NCBI GenBank assembly: GCA_965243385.1
Contig: CBDEUV010000002.1
Location: 4,092,001 to 4,156,000, forward strand
DNA length: 64,000 nucleotides
Reading direction: 5' to 3'
DNA from: JANSYA01 sp965243385
GTDB lineage: Bacteria; Spirochaetota; Leptospiria; Leptospirales; Leptonemataceae
Positions 15,834 through 25,473 of the stretch are shown one piece after another. The stretch's first letter is position 1; each line of letters begins with the position of its first letter. The notes under the pieces were generated by a model that did not search any database, was not told where the DNA came from, and saw only the letters and a list, made by a program, of their open reading frames with translations. A program made the position numbers and the translations under genes.

Positions 15834-18143
15834 TCAGCCTGGCGTTTCGTCCGCGGCCCCTGCATTCAGAATCGCCATCTGGCGGAAAGCGGTCGCGCCG
15901 CTTTGTACCGTATCGTACATACGCAGTCGATTCAATCCCGTTTTCTCGCTGTCTTCGAGAGCGACGGCCGCCTGACGGAACCACTCGTACGCGGAAGCCG
16001 GGCCCGCACCGTCGTCGTTCAACAGAGCGGAGCCAGCGTTCAGATCGACCGCTTCCTGTTCGCGCACGAACGAGAGAAATTCGCCCAGACGTCGCTCCGC
16101 TTCTTCGACCGGCAGCGCCGGCCCGAGCAGCGCGAAGACGTCCGCGGCGATGCGATACAGGCGAAAGGGCGACGCAAAAAACGATCGGAGACCGAGGCCG
16201 AAGAGCTGCACGCTCTCGGGGTTGCTGCGTCCGCGAAAACGCAGCATCAGCAGCATGCGGTCGTTTTTTAATTCGCGCTTGAGTGAAAACTCGTGCAGCA
16301 GGTCGCGATGAAAACTCAGGCCGTTGTGCAGAGTGCTTTCGGGATCGCTGATCGCCTCTTCGAAGACGCGAGCCTGAAAGAGGCTTTCGCCGAATTTTCG
16401 AATCTCATACCAGGCGGCCGCCAGAGTTTCGGCATTGTACAGCGGCCGGTCCGACTTCATGCGAATCAAGCCGAGCATGCCACGGCCGAGCGAGCTCTGC
16501 TCGCGAGGGACTTGTCCCACAGCGCCGTGATCCTTCGCATCGCCCGCGTCGGCTGAGCGCGTCGCATGATCCTGCCGGCAGGGCACCGGGAAAAAGATTT
16601 CGTGGCCGTCGTCCAGTACGATATAGCGTCCGTCTTCGAGCTGCCGGACCAGTTGCGGATCGACCGGTTCCGCGCCCAGCGCCGCGCCGGAAATGAAAAC
16701 GCTCCCGCTCCGGCGCAGGGTCGCATGATAATGCCCGCGCCGGTTTCGCAGATAGAGCGTGGTCGTGGCGTGTCCGGCCAGATCGGTGATCGCCGTCAGG
16801 AAAGCCTTCGCGAACGCTTCGATGTCCGCGCTCTGTTCGGGATAGCCGGGCTGATCGCGGTAACGATAATAACGAAAATCGAAGAGCGAGCTCTGATTGT
16901 CAAAGCCGCGCCCCGCGCCGGTGTGCCGGAAAAAATCCAGATCGTCCGGACGAATCTTTCTACGCAGCGGTTGCATCACCGATTGAAAGCCGGGCAGGTT
17001 CCAGCGTTCCTGTTCGAATTCATAGCGGGTGGCCAGCCGCTCTTCTTCTTCAAGGGCGGCCAGCTTTTCGCGCAGGAGCCGTTCTTCGACGGGGTCCGGC
17101 GGCGCTTCGAAGACAAAATTGGCGGGATCCGAAAGAATGCGAAAGCCGGCTTCGCCGCGGGGCGAGAGGCGGGCGCTTCGCGAAGCTGGCGTTCGCCGGC
17201 GGTCCGGGACGTCAGCTGCGCTTATCACATCGGCATCGCTATCGCCTCCGGCCGGAGCGATCGTCGCTGCGACGTCCGGGCCGTATTCGGAATCGTCGTC
17301 TGTTTCGAAATCCGCGGCGTCGCCGTCGGGATCGCTCTCGTTCGCCAGCGGGCGATTCGGATCCGGCCAGGTTTCGTCGCTAAAGACAATGCGTCGCGGC
17401 CGCCCTGTACGTCGCCGCTGTCGCAGACGGGTCACGGGTTCGCGCAGGCTGAGCAGGATCAGCACCAGGCCTGCGGCGATCGCCGTTCCGGCGATGTACG
17501 GCGCCGCCGCGTCGAAGCGCACGTAAAACAGCCGCGAAATCGAGTGGGGCACTCCGAAGAGATTCGCGAAGCGCCGCCCGCCGATATAGATCTTTTCGTA
17601 CGCGATGGTGATCGTGACGTTTTCGATGAGCTCCGGCCCTTTCAGAATCTGAACGGGAAAGCTCTGGTAATAATAGCGGCCGAAGAGCGTCGGTTCCGAT
17701 TGCTTCGAGCGCCCGACTCCGGTCTTCGCATCGACAGATCCCGGGGTGCTTGTTGCGTTTTCGGCGATGGCGCGCTCCAGTTCCTGCATGCGCAGGTGGC
17801 TGATGCGATTGGCGTCGTAGGAACGATGAATCGAGACCCCGCCCCGGGATTCGATACGCAGATACGCGAGTTCGTATTTGTGCAGGATGGTCTGGCCGGC
17901 GGAGAAGAGTCTTCCGGCCCGGTCCGGATAGTCCTGAAAGCTCTTGCGTAAGTCTAACAGCAGCCGATCGGCCGGCGGGTGGCGATCGGCGGAAGGGCTG
18001 ATGGGCAGATAATGCGCCAGCGACAGGCCGGGCGTGCCAAAGAGGGCCATCCCGCCCATCAGGACGATCGCGAGGCCGAGAGCGCCGCCGACGCCGGCGA
18101 GCGCCGTGCGAAAGCCTCTGTTTGTGATTTTGCCTGTCTTCAC
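15834..18143 (-). CDS. Large membrane signalling protein with a degenerate GGDEF domain
   Basis: A 769-residue protein. One TM segment lies at residues 12-36 and another at about 215-232, enclosing an extracytoplasmic sensor region. A long acidic, low-complexity linker follows, then a GAF-like stretch (about 440-560). The C-terminal region (about 600-720) aligns with a diguanylate cyclase: LHNGLSFHRDLLHEF replaces the LTGL.NRR start, and YRIAADVFALLGP replaces YR.GGDEF.LL. The GGDEF signature is thus IAADVF, so it should be catalytically dead and act as a binding or output scaffold. This reading is inference. Confidence 0.7.
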   Translation of the reverse strand: MKTGKITNRGFRTALAGVGGALGLAIVLMGGMALFGTPGLSLAHYLPISPSADRHPPADRLLLDLRKSFQDYPDRAGRLFSAGQTILHKYELAYLRIESRGGVSIHRSYDANRISHLRMQELERAIAENATSTPGSVDAKTGVGRSKQSEPTLFGRYYYQSFPVQILKGPELIENVTITIAYEKIYIGGRRFANLFGVPHSISRLFYVRFDAAAPYIAGTAIAAGLVLILLSLREPVTRLRQRRRTGRPRRIVFSDETWPDPNRPLANESDPDGDAADFETDDDSEYGPDVAATIAPAGGDSDADVISAADVPDRRRTPASRSARLSPRGEAGFRILSDPANFVFEAPPDPVEERLLREKLAALEEEERLATRYEFEQERWNLPGFQSVMQPLRRKIRPDDLDFFRHTGAGRGFDNQSSLFDFRYYRYRDQPGYPEQSADIEAFAKAFLTAITDLAGHATTTLYLRNRRGHYHATLRRSGSVFISGAALGAEPVDPQLVRQLEDGRYIVLDDGHEIFFPVPCRQDHATRSADAGDAKDHGAVGQVPREQSSLGRGMLGLIRMKSDRPLYNAETLAAAWYEIRKFGESLFQARVFEEAISDPESTLHNGLSFHRDLLHEFSLKRELKNDRMLLMLRFRGRSNPESVQLFGLGLRSFFASPFRLYRIAADVFALLGPALPVEEAERRLGEFLSFVREQEAVDLNAGSALLNDDGAGPASAYEWFRQAAVALEDSEKTGLNRLRMYDTVQSGATAFRQMAILNAGAADETPG

Positions 18144-18297
18144 CCGACTATTAACGGCCGGGAAAGCTTCAGGCGGCAGGATTTTTTTGGAGCCGGAGCC
18201 AGGATTGCGCCCGCGAGATTCCGGAGCGACGATCGCAGCTGAGCCGCCTGAATTTGGAGCGGCTCGCTGCGATTTCGACTCCGGAGGGACCGGCAGG

Positions 18298-19473
18298 CTA
18301 CTGCTTGCTTTTGTTCATCGCTTCCAGCAGCTGCTTGCCGAAGCTGGAGGTGCCGCTGGCGATGTCTTCTTTTTGCGATTCCATGTACTCTTCGTACTCC
18401 GCGCGGCTGTCCGCCTCGGCGACTTTCGACGCGGAGAGCGAAATGCGTTCGCGTTCGCGGTCGATGCGCGCGACCATCACGCGAATTTCCTGACCGCGGG
18501 AGAAGACGCTGTCCAGGCGCTGGCCGCGGGGGACGCCGCTTTCGGACATGGGAATCAGGCCGGTGAAATTGTCGGTCAGTCGAACGAAAGCGCCGAAATC
18601 TTTCAGGCTTTCGACGGTGCCATTGACGATTTCGCCTTCGCGAAAGGGCAGCTCGCCCTGCCAGGGGTTTTGCAGCATGGCACGCCGGGAGAGCGTAATG
18701 CGGTCTTCTTTCCAGTCGATGGCGATGACTTTTACGCGCACGCTTTCGCCGGTCTTAACGACCTGCGAGGGATGATTTACGCGAGTGAAATCCAGTTCGG
18801 AAATCGGAATCAGGCCTTCGACTCCGCCCATGTCCACGAAAGCGCCGAAGTTTTGCAGCGAAATGATGGTGCCGGTGATGATGTCGCCTTCCTGCAGCGA
18901 ATCCATCAGTATGTCTTTTTGATATTCGCGCTTGCGATCTTTGAACGCCCGACGCGACGCGATGACCCGCTTGCCGGCGTGTTCGGTGATCAGATACTCC
19001 ATGCCCTGGCTGGAGCGTCCGAGCTCTTCGTCTTCCATCTGCGAGGCGGGGCAGAACGCCAGTACGTCGCCGAGCTGAATTTCAAAGCCGCCTTTGATCT
19101 GGCGGGCGATCTTGCCGCGCAGCGGGATTTGATCCCGCAGAGCCGTGCTCAGAATATCGTTCGTCGCGCGACCGCTGGGCCGGGTCGTGAAAACCTTTTC
19201 GCCGCCCTGGGTTTCGAGATAGAAGGCGTCGAGTTTTTCGCCGGTCGCCACTGCGATTTGCCCGTCGTTGTCGAGCAGCTCTTCGCGCCGGATGACGCCC
19301 TGTCCGTGTTCTTCGCTGGTTACGAATACGAAATCGCGGTCGTTGGTGTTGCCGATGCGAACGTTTTGATAGTCGCCGGGGTTGAGCGACGCCTGTTGCT
19401 TCAGATTGACTTCAAGCATTTCTGCGAAAGCGCCGGAGTTCTGGCGATCGCGTCCTACGTGTTTACTTTTCAT
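18298..19473 (-). CDS. Short ribosomal protein S1-like protein (S1 RNA-binding repeats)
   Basis: The 391 residues contain about four S1 (OB-fold) repeats. The two central ones are clear: GDIITGTIISLQNFGAFVDMGGVEGLIPISEL and GEIVNGTVESLKDFGAFVRLTDNFTGLIPMSES. The N-terminal two are more divergent. Full-length bacterial S1 usually has six repeats and about 550 residues, so this may be the ribosomal S1 of a lineage with a short form, or a paralogue. It lies between two minus-strand genes and is 47 bp downstream of PBP1A. Confidence 0.85.
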   Translation of the reverse strand: MKSKHVGRDRQNSGAFAEMLEVNLKQQASLNPGDYQNVRIGNTNDRDFVFVTSEEHGQGVIRREELLDNDGQIAVATGEKLDAFYLETQGGEKVFTTRPSGRATNDILSTALRDQIPLRGKIARQIKGGFEIQLGDVLAFCPASQMEDEELGRSSQGMEYLITEHAGKRVIASRRAFKDRKREYQKDILMDSLQEGDIITGTIISLQNFGAFVDMGGVEGLIPISELDFTRVNHPSQVVKTGESVRVKVIAIDWKEDRITLSRRAMLQNPWQGELPFREGEIVNGTVESLKDFGAFVRLTDNFTGLIPMSESGVPRGQRLDSVFSRGQEIRVMVARIDRERERISLSASKVAEADSRAEYEEYMESQKEDIASGTSSFGKQLLEAMNKSKQ

Positions 19474-19520
19474 GGGATGGCCTGTCCTGATTCGATTTAA
19501 AATGTATTATTCAGTGCGTA

Positions 19521-21959
19521 TTATTCTTCGTTGGATTTGAAACGCAGGCGTCCTTCGACGCCCAGTTCTTCGGACGAGATGCCCATTTCTTCCATTAAGA
19601 GCTTGCGTTCGTCGAGGATGCGTTCGCCTCCGCAGGAGCCGTCGTTCGGCGCGCGCAGAGTGTATCCGTCGACTTCTTTGGGACCCATACCAAAGCCGCC
19701 GCAGCCGGCTTTGACGATATCCTGAGGCGGATTGCGCCACATCGGCGTATCCGCGAAATTCGGGTACGCTTTACCCTCTTCTTTGTACATTCTTCTATAT
19801 ATAGCGCCGATTACCGGAGCGCCGATTCCGCCGCCGGCCTGTCCGGGGCCGAGCGTCACGCTCGACTTGTCGAAGCCGAACCAGACGGTGCTCGCGTATT
19901 CGGGGTTAAAGCCGGTGATCCAGGCGTCGGAGTAGTTCGAGGTCGTGCCGGTCTTAACAGCGATGTCGCCCCAGAAGCCGCCGTCCTGGCGCAGGCCGCC
20001 CGTAGCGGTGCCCGCCTTCGCGACCCCGGCCAGCATATCCTGCAAAATATAAGCCAGTCCCGGTTCGATCACCTGGATTGTGTTTTCGCGCGATTTGATG
20101 GCCAGAATTTTGCGAATGCGACTCTCCTGGCCGTACATGACGTTGCCGCTCTGATCGGTCACATAGCGTACGCCAAACGGTATCACGTCGCGTCCGCCGT
20201 TCGCGATAATCGAAACCGCGGTGGTCAACTCCATCGGCGTGATTTCGCTCGCGCCCAGCGCCAACGCCGGGTCCGGCGTAAAGCGCCGCGTATCGGAAAC
20301 TTTCATCAGGCGCGCGGCCAGATCGATAATCGGTTCGGGACCCACGCGAAAGTATACCTGAACCGCCGCGGTATTCAGCGAAGCGGCGAGGGCCCGTTTC
20401 GCCGGGACGAGTCCCATAAATCCCTGATCGTAATTCGCCGGCGCCCAGGAGCTGCCGTCGGGAGCGATCGTAAAAAACGGCGCGTCGTTGATCGGAGTGG
20501 TCGAGGTCATCGACCGCGATTCGATGGCGCCGCCGTAGACGAAGATCTTGAAAGCGCTGCCGGGCTGGCGACGAGCGCGCAACACGCGGTTGTACTGGTT
20601 CGTGGGCGAAAAGTCGGTGCCGCCGATCATCGTTGTGATATAACCCGACCTGGGTTCGATCGTAATAAAGGCGCCCTGCACCTGGAGATTCGAAGTATAT
20701 GTGTAGGTATCTTTGCGAAATTCTTCGAAGGCCGCGGCTTCGTTGTTGGCCGGCGTGAGATAGCTCAGAGCCTGCAGGCCGTCCAGCATTTCGCTTTCGA
20801 CTTCTTTGCGAAACTGACCGCGCAGATCGAGCGCCTTCGAGATCGGCCCGCCCACGGGCAGAATCAGCGACAGACTGCGGTGCAGCCCGAACAGGCTGAA
20901 GTCCACGCCGCCCCGACCGCCGGTTTTCGCGTACGCCTGGCCGATGCGGTTGGCCTTAACGAGCATCTTACCCATCTCGCTTTCGGCGATGCGCTGATGA
21001 TTCATATCCAGCGTCGTATACACTTTCAGGCCATGGCGATACAGTCGTTCGTCGCCGATCTCCGGAGCCGCTTCTAAGATCTGCCGGACGTAATCCGTGA
21101 AATAGGGGGCCTGGTTCAGGCGCTGGCCCCACTGCGAACGCGAAGGCGATTCGACGATGACCTTATCCCAGTAGCGGTTCCAGAAAGAGTTGTGAATGCG
21201 ATCGATTTGGTTTTCGGAGATATAACCCTGATCCGCCATGCGATTCAGGACGAACATGTGCTGCCGCTTCGAATTGCGCGGGTATTTAAACGGACTGTAT
21301 TCGATCGGCGATTTCGGCATACGCGCGAGCAGGGCGCCTTCCGCGAGGGTGAGATCCTGCACTCGTTTGTCGAAGTAGAGTCGGGATGCGCAGGCGATGC
21401 CCTGGCAGCCGTGGCCTAAATAGATTACGTTGAAAAAGACTTCGAGGATTTCTTCTTTGGAAAGCTCCTCTTCGATTTGCAGGGCGAGCACGGTTTCGCG
21501 AATCTTCTGGGTGAAGGTCCGCCCGCGTTTGCCTTCCGCGTTTAAGTAGATCTGCTTCGCCAGCTGCTGGGTCAGCGTCGAGCCGCCCTGCACGATCCGC
21601 CCGGCGGCGATGTTCTTGAGCGCGGCGCGAACGATGCCGGCCAGGTCGATGCCGAAGTGGTTGAAGAAATTGTCGTCTTCGACCGCGAGAAAGGCCTGGA
21701 TCACGTGCGGCGGAATATCGCTGAGATTGACCAGTTCCTGGCGGTGGCGATACAATTCCGCGAAGACCTCGCCGTTGCGATCGTAGAGGCGGGTCGGAGT
21801 CGACGGGCGATAGTTCGCGAGCATTTGCAACTCGCTGCGGCCTTCGACTTCGGACACGACCAGCCCGTAGATCGCGCCGCCGAGCACCGCCGCCGTGAGC
21901 AGGCCGAAGAGGACCAGCTTTTCAACCAGACCGAGGATCTTTGTTTGCCGGGTGCTCAT
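19521..21959 (-). CDS. Penicillin-binding protein 1A (bifunctional transglycosylase/transpeptidase)
   Basis: It polymerises and cross-links peptidoglycan at the outer face of the inner membrane. One N-terminal TM (residues 12-34) is followed by a GT51 transglycosylase with catalytic Glu in AFLAVEDDNFFNHFGID and the motif RIVQGGSTLTQQLAKQ. The transpeptidase has SxxK (QPGSAFKIF), SxN (AASLNTAAV) and KTG (VKTGTTSNYSDAW). At 812 residues it is full length. The C-terminus is Glu-rich. Confidence 0.95.
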   Translation of the reverse strand: MSTRQTKILGLVEKLVLFGLLTAAVLGGAIYGLVVSEVEGRSELQMLANYRPSTPTRLYDRNGEVFAELYRHRQELVNLSDIPPHVIQAFLAVEDDNFFNHFGIDLAGIVRAALKNIAAGRIVQGGSTLTQQLAKQIYLNAEGKRGRTFTQKIRETVLALQIEEELSKEEILEVFFNVIYLGHGCQGIACASRLYFDKRVQDLTLAEGALLARMPKSPIEYSPFKYPRNSKRQHMFVLNRMADQGYISENQIDRIHNSFWNRYWDKVIVESPSRSQWGQRLNQAPYFTDYVRQILEAAPEIGDERLYRHGLKVYTTLDMNHQRIAESEMGKMLVKANRIGQAYAKTGGRGGVDFSLFGLHRSLSLILPVGGPISKALDLRGQFRKEVESEMLDGLQALSYLTPANNEAAAFEEFRKDTYTYTSNLQVQGAFITIEPRSGYITTMIGGTDFSPTNQYNRVLRARRQPGSAFKIFVYGGAIESRSMTSTTPINDAPFFTIAPDGSSWAPANYDQGFMGLVPAKRALAASLNTAAVQVYFRVGPEPIIDLAARLMKVSDTRRFTPDPALALGASEITPMELTTAVSIIANGGRDVIPFGVRYVTDQSGNVMYGQESRIRKILAIKSRENTIQVIEPGLAYILQDMLAGVAKAGTATGGLRQDGGFWGDIAVKTGTTSNYSDAWITGFNPEYASTVWFGFDKSSVTLGPGQAGGGIGAPVIGAIYRRMYKEEGKAYPNFADTPMWRNPPQDIVKAGCGGFGMGPKEVDGYTLRAPNDGSCGGERILDERKLLMEEMGISSEELGVEGRLRFKSNEE

Positions 21960-22169
21960 AGACTATTCTCCGCGGGTGCCGTATCTACCACCGTGCCAGC
22001 CGGTCTTCCGAAAACTGCGAGATCCGCGCGGGGGTCGGGGCGGTCCGCCAGAAGCGCCGTCGCCGCGAGGGGCCAGAATGACCAGATTTTTCAGTCCCGC
22101 CGTCTGCGGAAGTAATTTGTTTATTCTTCTGCTTGCCAGGGACGGGGCCTCTCCCCGATATTCTCAGGC

Positions 22170-23045
22170 ATGGCCCCTCCATGGAATCAGCAACAGGTCT
22201 ACTATCCGCCCGCTACGGATACCGTCCTGCGTTTGATCGCGCTGATGACGACCGCCTTCCTGCTGACGATTTTTTTCCGGGGCGTCTGGAACGCCCCGCT
22301 GGAAGGGCTGATGCTGCAGTTCGGGCATTTTTTACCCACCCAGATATTGACCCACCCGCTGCTCCCCTCCAGTCCGGGCATATTCGGCGGATTAATTGAA
22401 GTCTTTTTTCACAGTATCGTGCTTTATTTTTTCGGTTCGGAACTGGAGCGCACCTGGGGCCGTCACAATTTCCTGAAATTCGTGTACATCAGCCTGCTGG
22501 GTGGGATTCTGCTGGGACTTGTGGTCTACCTGATTCCGGGCGGTTACCAGGGGCCGCTCTTCGGCATGGACGCGGCGATCGGCGGGGTGCTGGTGGCTTA
22601 TGCGATCCTCTGGCCGGATCGGCAGGTGCTGCTGTTTTTCGTGATTCCCATTCGCATGAAGTGGATGGTCCTGCTCGTATTTGTACTGCTGATTTTCAGC
22701 GGCTCCGGCGGCGCGGCCGGCGTCCTCATGAGCCTGGTCCTGCATTCGGGCGGAGCGCTCGCGAGCGCCCTCTTTCTGTATTATTATGCCCGCAAAGGCC
22801 GCGATTTTTCGGTGCTATCGTCGTCGACATTCACGAAATCGAATAAACCGTCCCCCGGCCTGCGCGATCGCATCAACGAAGCCCTGCGCAAGCGCCGCCT
22901 GCGCAAACAGCAGGAGCTGATCAACGAACGCATCGCCATGAAAGACGAGGTCGATCGCCTGCTGGCCAAGATTTCGCTCGAAGGCATGGATTCCCTTTCG
23001 CGCAAAGAGAAGGCCTTTCTGGATAAGGCTTCGAAAGAATTTTAG
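22170..23045 (+). CDS. Rhomboid-family membrane protein lacking the catalytic serine
   Basis: Six membrane segments in residues 20-215 follow the rhomboid plan: ELERTWGRHNFLKFVYISLLGGILLG corresponds to TM2, and HSGGALASALF matches the H..G....G motif of TM6. The active-site motif GxSG of TM4 is replaced by FGMDAAIGGVL, so Asp sits where the nucleophilic Ser should be. It is therefore predicted to be a pseudoprotease. A charged helical C-terminal tail of about 70 residues is cytoplasmic. Confidence 0.75.
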   Translation: MAPPWNQQQVYYPPATDTVLRLIALMTTAFLLTIFFRGVWNAPLEGLMLQFGHFLPTQILTHPLLPSSPGIFGGLIEVFFHSIVLYFFGSELERTWGRHNFLKFVYISLLGGILLGLVVYLIPGGYQGPLFGMDAAIGGVLVAYAILWPDRQVLLFFVIPIRMKWMVLLVFVLLIFSGSGGAAGVLMSLVLHSGGALASALFLYYYARKGRDFSVLSSSTFTKSNKPSPGLRDRINEALRKRRLRKQQELINERIAMKDEVDRLLAKISLEGMDSLSRKEKAFLDKASKEF

Positions 23046-23494
23046 AAGCAGGTGAAATAGGGGCGCAGTCGGACCGCGTTCATCAGTGAACCGGTCGGAG
23101 GTGGGTCGACGCCGTCCACTGTAGTCCAGACAGCGCCCGCCGGGGGCAGCCCCGCCGATCCGTTGGCGACGTAGAGAATCGTTGGAATGCCGGCACCCGG
23201 ATCATTCGAGTTGAGCGTCCATCCCCGGTCGGATTCAAAGCCAATGGTTGCGGCGCCCTGCTCTTGTTCAAAGTACCAGCGTTGAGTGCCCGCATTTTCG
23301 TATCGGACGGAGTAGATACCGTCCACGACCCCGACCCCGGCGCCGGATATCGCGTACTCGAATGTTTCAAAAGGAACCGGAAGGACCGAACAATCGTCGT
23401 CCCCCGAGGGGGGGCGAAAGCGAGGGTCGTCTGAGGGCACCAGGCAGCCTCCCAGACAGATCGTAAGCATTGAGATTCCGATGGAAATGCGCAT
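23042..23494 (-). CDS. Small lipoprotein of unknown function
   Basis: Starting at ATG 23494 gives the lipoprotein signal MRISIGISMLTICLGGC. The mature part is Pro/Asp-rich at first and then contains a beta-rich domain ending in YFTCF. The frame upstream to 23539 would spoil the signal peptide. No family was recognised. It overlaps the end of the rhomboid gene by 4 bp, tail to tail. Confidence 0.65.
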   Translation of the reverse strand: MRISIGISMLTICLGGCLVPSDDPRFRPPSGDDDCSVLPVPFETFEYAISGAGVGVVDGIYSVRYENAGTQRWYFEQEQGAATIGFESDRGWTLNSNDPGAGIPTILYVANGSAGLPPAGAVWTTVDGVDPPPTGSLMNAVRLRPYFTCF

Positions 23495-23607
23495 ACGAGG
23501 CTCTGCTCGAATTGTTGCCCGGGTATTCATCTTTGTCAAACCCGAAAGGCCTCGCTCTCAGGGGCAAAAGAGGGGGACACCGGCAAACTCATGCGACCTT
23601 GCGGTCT

Positions 23608-24318
23608 TTACCGGATTTTCGGCGCATACTCATAAAGAGTCCGGAATTCGTCGGAGCCCTTCGCAATCTCGATCCCGAAGTACTCGCAAAAGGCCCGTTC
23701 CGTCGAGAGGCCGTCTTGTTTCAGCCGGCGAATTTCCATCTGCGCTGCAATCAGGCGGCCGTCGCGCCGGGCCTGCTGCAGCAATTCATATTCCACGCGA
23801 TAGTGGCGGCCGGCCATTTGATCGGCGACCGCCAGAACATCCACGAAGATCTCCACGACAAAATGCTCATCTGGAATGGCTTCAATCCGGACCGCGCCCG
23901 GATTCACTCCGGCTCCGCGGTCGGCCGGAATTCGAAAACGCGCGACGACCGCAGGCTGTTCGGCGACGGCTCCCGGCCGCCGCCAGTTCTGCAGGGATTT
24001 TGCGTGCGGCCCGGATGCAATGGCGCCACCGTGAGGCCGGTCGGGCGGGGTGAGCGACACCGTATTCGTAATAGCCGTGATCAAATCGTCCGTGAATTCA
24101 TCCACGTCGCGGTCCGCCGGTCGTTCGCAAACGATGTCCAGATCGCTTTCGGGCAAATCGACCCCCAGCGGAATGGTCCCGACCAGGGTCGGATCCCGCG
24201 CTCCGCACTGCGCCAGAGCGCTCCATACGCCGCTCGCTTCCAGCGCCCGGGAGGCGGCGGCGAATCGCGGCGATTCTGGCAGCAAGTCTTCGGGGCTGGA
24301 TTCAGAATTATGTCTCAT
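23608..24318 (-). CDS. DUF4269-family protein (predicted nucleotidyltransferase fold)
   Basis: The family signature is clear: LVGTIPLGVDLPESDLDIVCE, in which the two Asp separated by one residue (SDLDI) and the preceding Gly resemble the active site of minimal nucleotidyltransferases. The C-terminal part contains YRVEYELLQQARRDGRLIA and a final helical region. Function is unknown in the family. ATG 24318 was chosen; a GTG at 24330 is possible. Confidence 0.82.
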   Translation of the reverse strand: MRHNSESSPEDLLPESPRFAAASRALEASGVWSALAQCGARDPTLVGTIPLGVDLPESDLDIVCERPADRDVDEFTDDLITAITNTVSLTPPDRPHGGAIASGPHAKSLQNWRRPGAVAEQPAVVARFRIPADRGAGVNPGAVRIEAIPDEHFVVEIFVDVLAVADQMAGRHYRVEYELLQQARRDGRLIAAQMEIRRLKQDGLSTERAFCEYFGIEIAKGSDEFRTLYEYAPKIR

Positions 24319-24425
24319 TAAACCACTCACAGATGCGGGTTCCCCGGTTGATTCGATTGGACCGGGTCCCGGCGGCTCGTTGCGTAAGCGGACGATTGCG
24401 CACGGGGGCTACGGTCGTTTTCGCA

Positions 24426-24454
24426 TTGACCCTTGAAGGCTCCTCGAAAACATT
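24426..24454 (+). promoter_or_regulatory. Possible promoter of the rplM-rpsI operon
   Basis: TTGACC (24426-24431) is a good -35 box. A weak -10 candidate AACATT starts 17 bp later, about 40 bp upstream of the rplM ATG. The -10 box matches the consensus poorly. Confidence 0.3.
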
Positions 24455-24493
24455 GTCAGTTCTCTCATTATTTTCGCGGAAAAACACAGGATT

Positions 24494-24952
24494 ATGGCCG
24501 TCACTCTCACGTCCCAGCGGACGAAATACACTCGCAACGAAGATATTAAAAAGGACTGGGTTCTGGTCGACGCCCAGGATCTGATTCTCGGGCGCCTTGC
24601 GACGAAGATCGCGTATCGCCTGCGTGGCAAACACAAGGCAAACTATGCTCCCCATCAGGACACCGGCGACAATATCATCGTCGTGAATGCGGACAAGATT
24701 CGTGTTACCGGTCGCAAGCTCGAGCAAAAAGAATATCACGAGCACACCGGTTTTCCCGGCGGTCTGAATACCTACACGCTCAAGAAGAAGATGGAGACCG
24801 ACCCGACCTACGCGCTGAAAGTCGCGGTCAAGCGCATGTTGCCGAAAGGCCCCCTCGGCCGCCAGCTGCTCCGCAATCTCCGGATCTATGCCGGCACCGA
24901 GCACAATCACAAAGGCCAGCAGCCGACCGTCTGGGTTCCCGGAAATAAGTGA
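24494..24952 (+). CDS. rplM: 50S ribosomal protein L13
   Basis: Typical L13 sequence: DWVLVDAQDLILGRLATKIAYRLRGKHKANYAPHQDTGDNIIVVNA, the VTGRKLEQKEYHEHTGFPGG motif and the C-terminal RMLPKGPLGRQLLRNLRIYAGTEHNH. It is 152 residues long. It is followed after 52 bp by rpsI, the usual partner gene, and the two form an operon with a shared terminator. Confidence 0.98.
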   Translation: MAVTLTSQRTKYTRNEDIKKDWVLVDAQDLILGRLATKIAYRLRGKHKANYAPHQDTGDNIIVVNADKIRVTGRKLEQKEYHEHTGFPGGLNTYTLKKKMETDPTYALKVAVKRMLPKGPLGRQLLRNLRIYAGTEHNHKGQQPTVWVPGNK

Positions 24953-25004
24953 TTCCGGCGAAGAAGCCCCGTCATTTTGATTTAGAAACAGGATTTCACA
25001 GGAT

Positions 25005-25394
25005 ATGAGCAAAGCTATCTTCACCGTCGGCCGTCGCAAGACGAGCATCGCGCGGGTTAAAATGAGCCCCGGTCAGGGCAATATCAAAGTCAACGGCAAG
25101 ACCGTTGCGGAATACTTCCCGGTTCCCCGTCTGGCGACGAAGGCCGTCAGCGGCCTGACTCTGGTGGGCGCGCAGGAAAAATTCGATATTACGATCAACG
25201 TCACCGGCGGCGGCGTGGCCGGTCAGGCCGGCGCGGTCCGCATGGGCATCGCCAGGGCGCTGCAGAGCACCACTCCCGATACCCGTCCGCATCTCAAAAA
25301 AGCCGGCTTTCTCACCCGCGATTCGCGCATGGTGGAACGGAAGAAATACGGTCTGCGGAAAGCTCGCCGCGGAACGCAGTTCTCGAAACGTTGA
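25005..25394 (+). CDS. rpsI: 30S ribosomal protein S9
   Basis: This 129-residue protein has the S9 signatures VGRRKTSIARVKMSPGQGNIKVNGK, the central GGGVAGQAGAVRMGIARAL and the C-terminal tail KKYGLRKARRGTQFSKR, which reaches the P-site tRNA in the ribosome. ATG is preceded by AGGAT. Confidence 0.98.
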   Translation: MSKAIFTVGRRKTSIARVKMSPGQGNIKVNGKTVAEYFPVPRLATKAVSGLTLVGAQEKFDITINVTGGGVAGQAGAVRMGIARALQSTTPDTRPHLKKAGFLTRDSRMVERKKYGLRKARRGTQFSKR

Positions 25395-25473
25395 TCGAGC
25401 GTTAGTTTTCACCCCCGGGCAGGCCTGGCGCTTCGGCGTCCGGTTTGCGCTGGATTGCGATTCCGCAAAAAAG

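Noticed and set aside
16566..17951. 461-codon open frame on the plus strand
   Set aside because: It lies wholly opposite the degenerate-GGDEF membrane protein gene and has no start site, motif or membrane pattern.
18034..19500. 488-codon open frame on the plus strand opposite the S1 gene
   Set aside because: Its translation has no family motifs, while the minus strand encodes clear S1 repeats. GC-biased third positions keep the antisense frame open.
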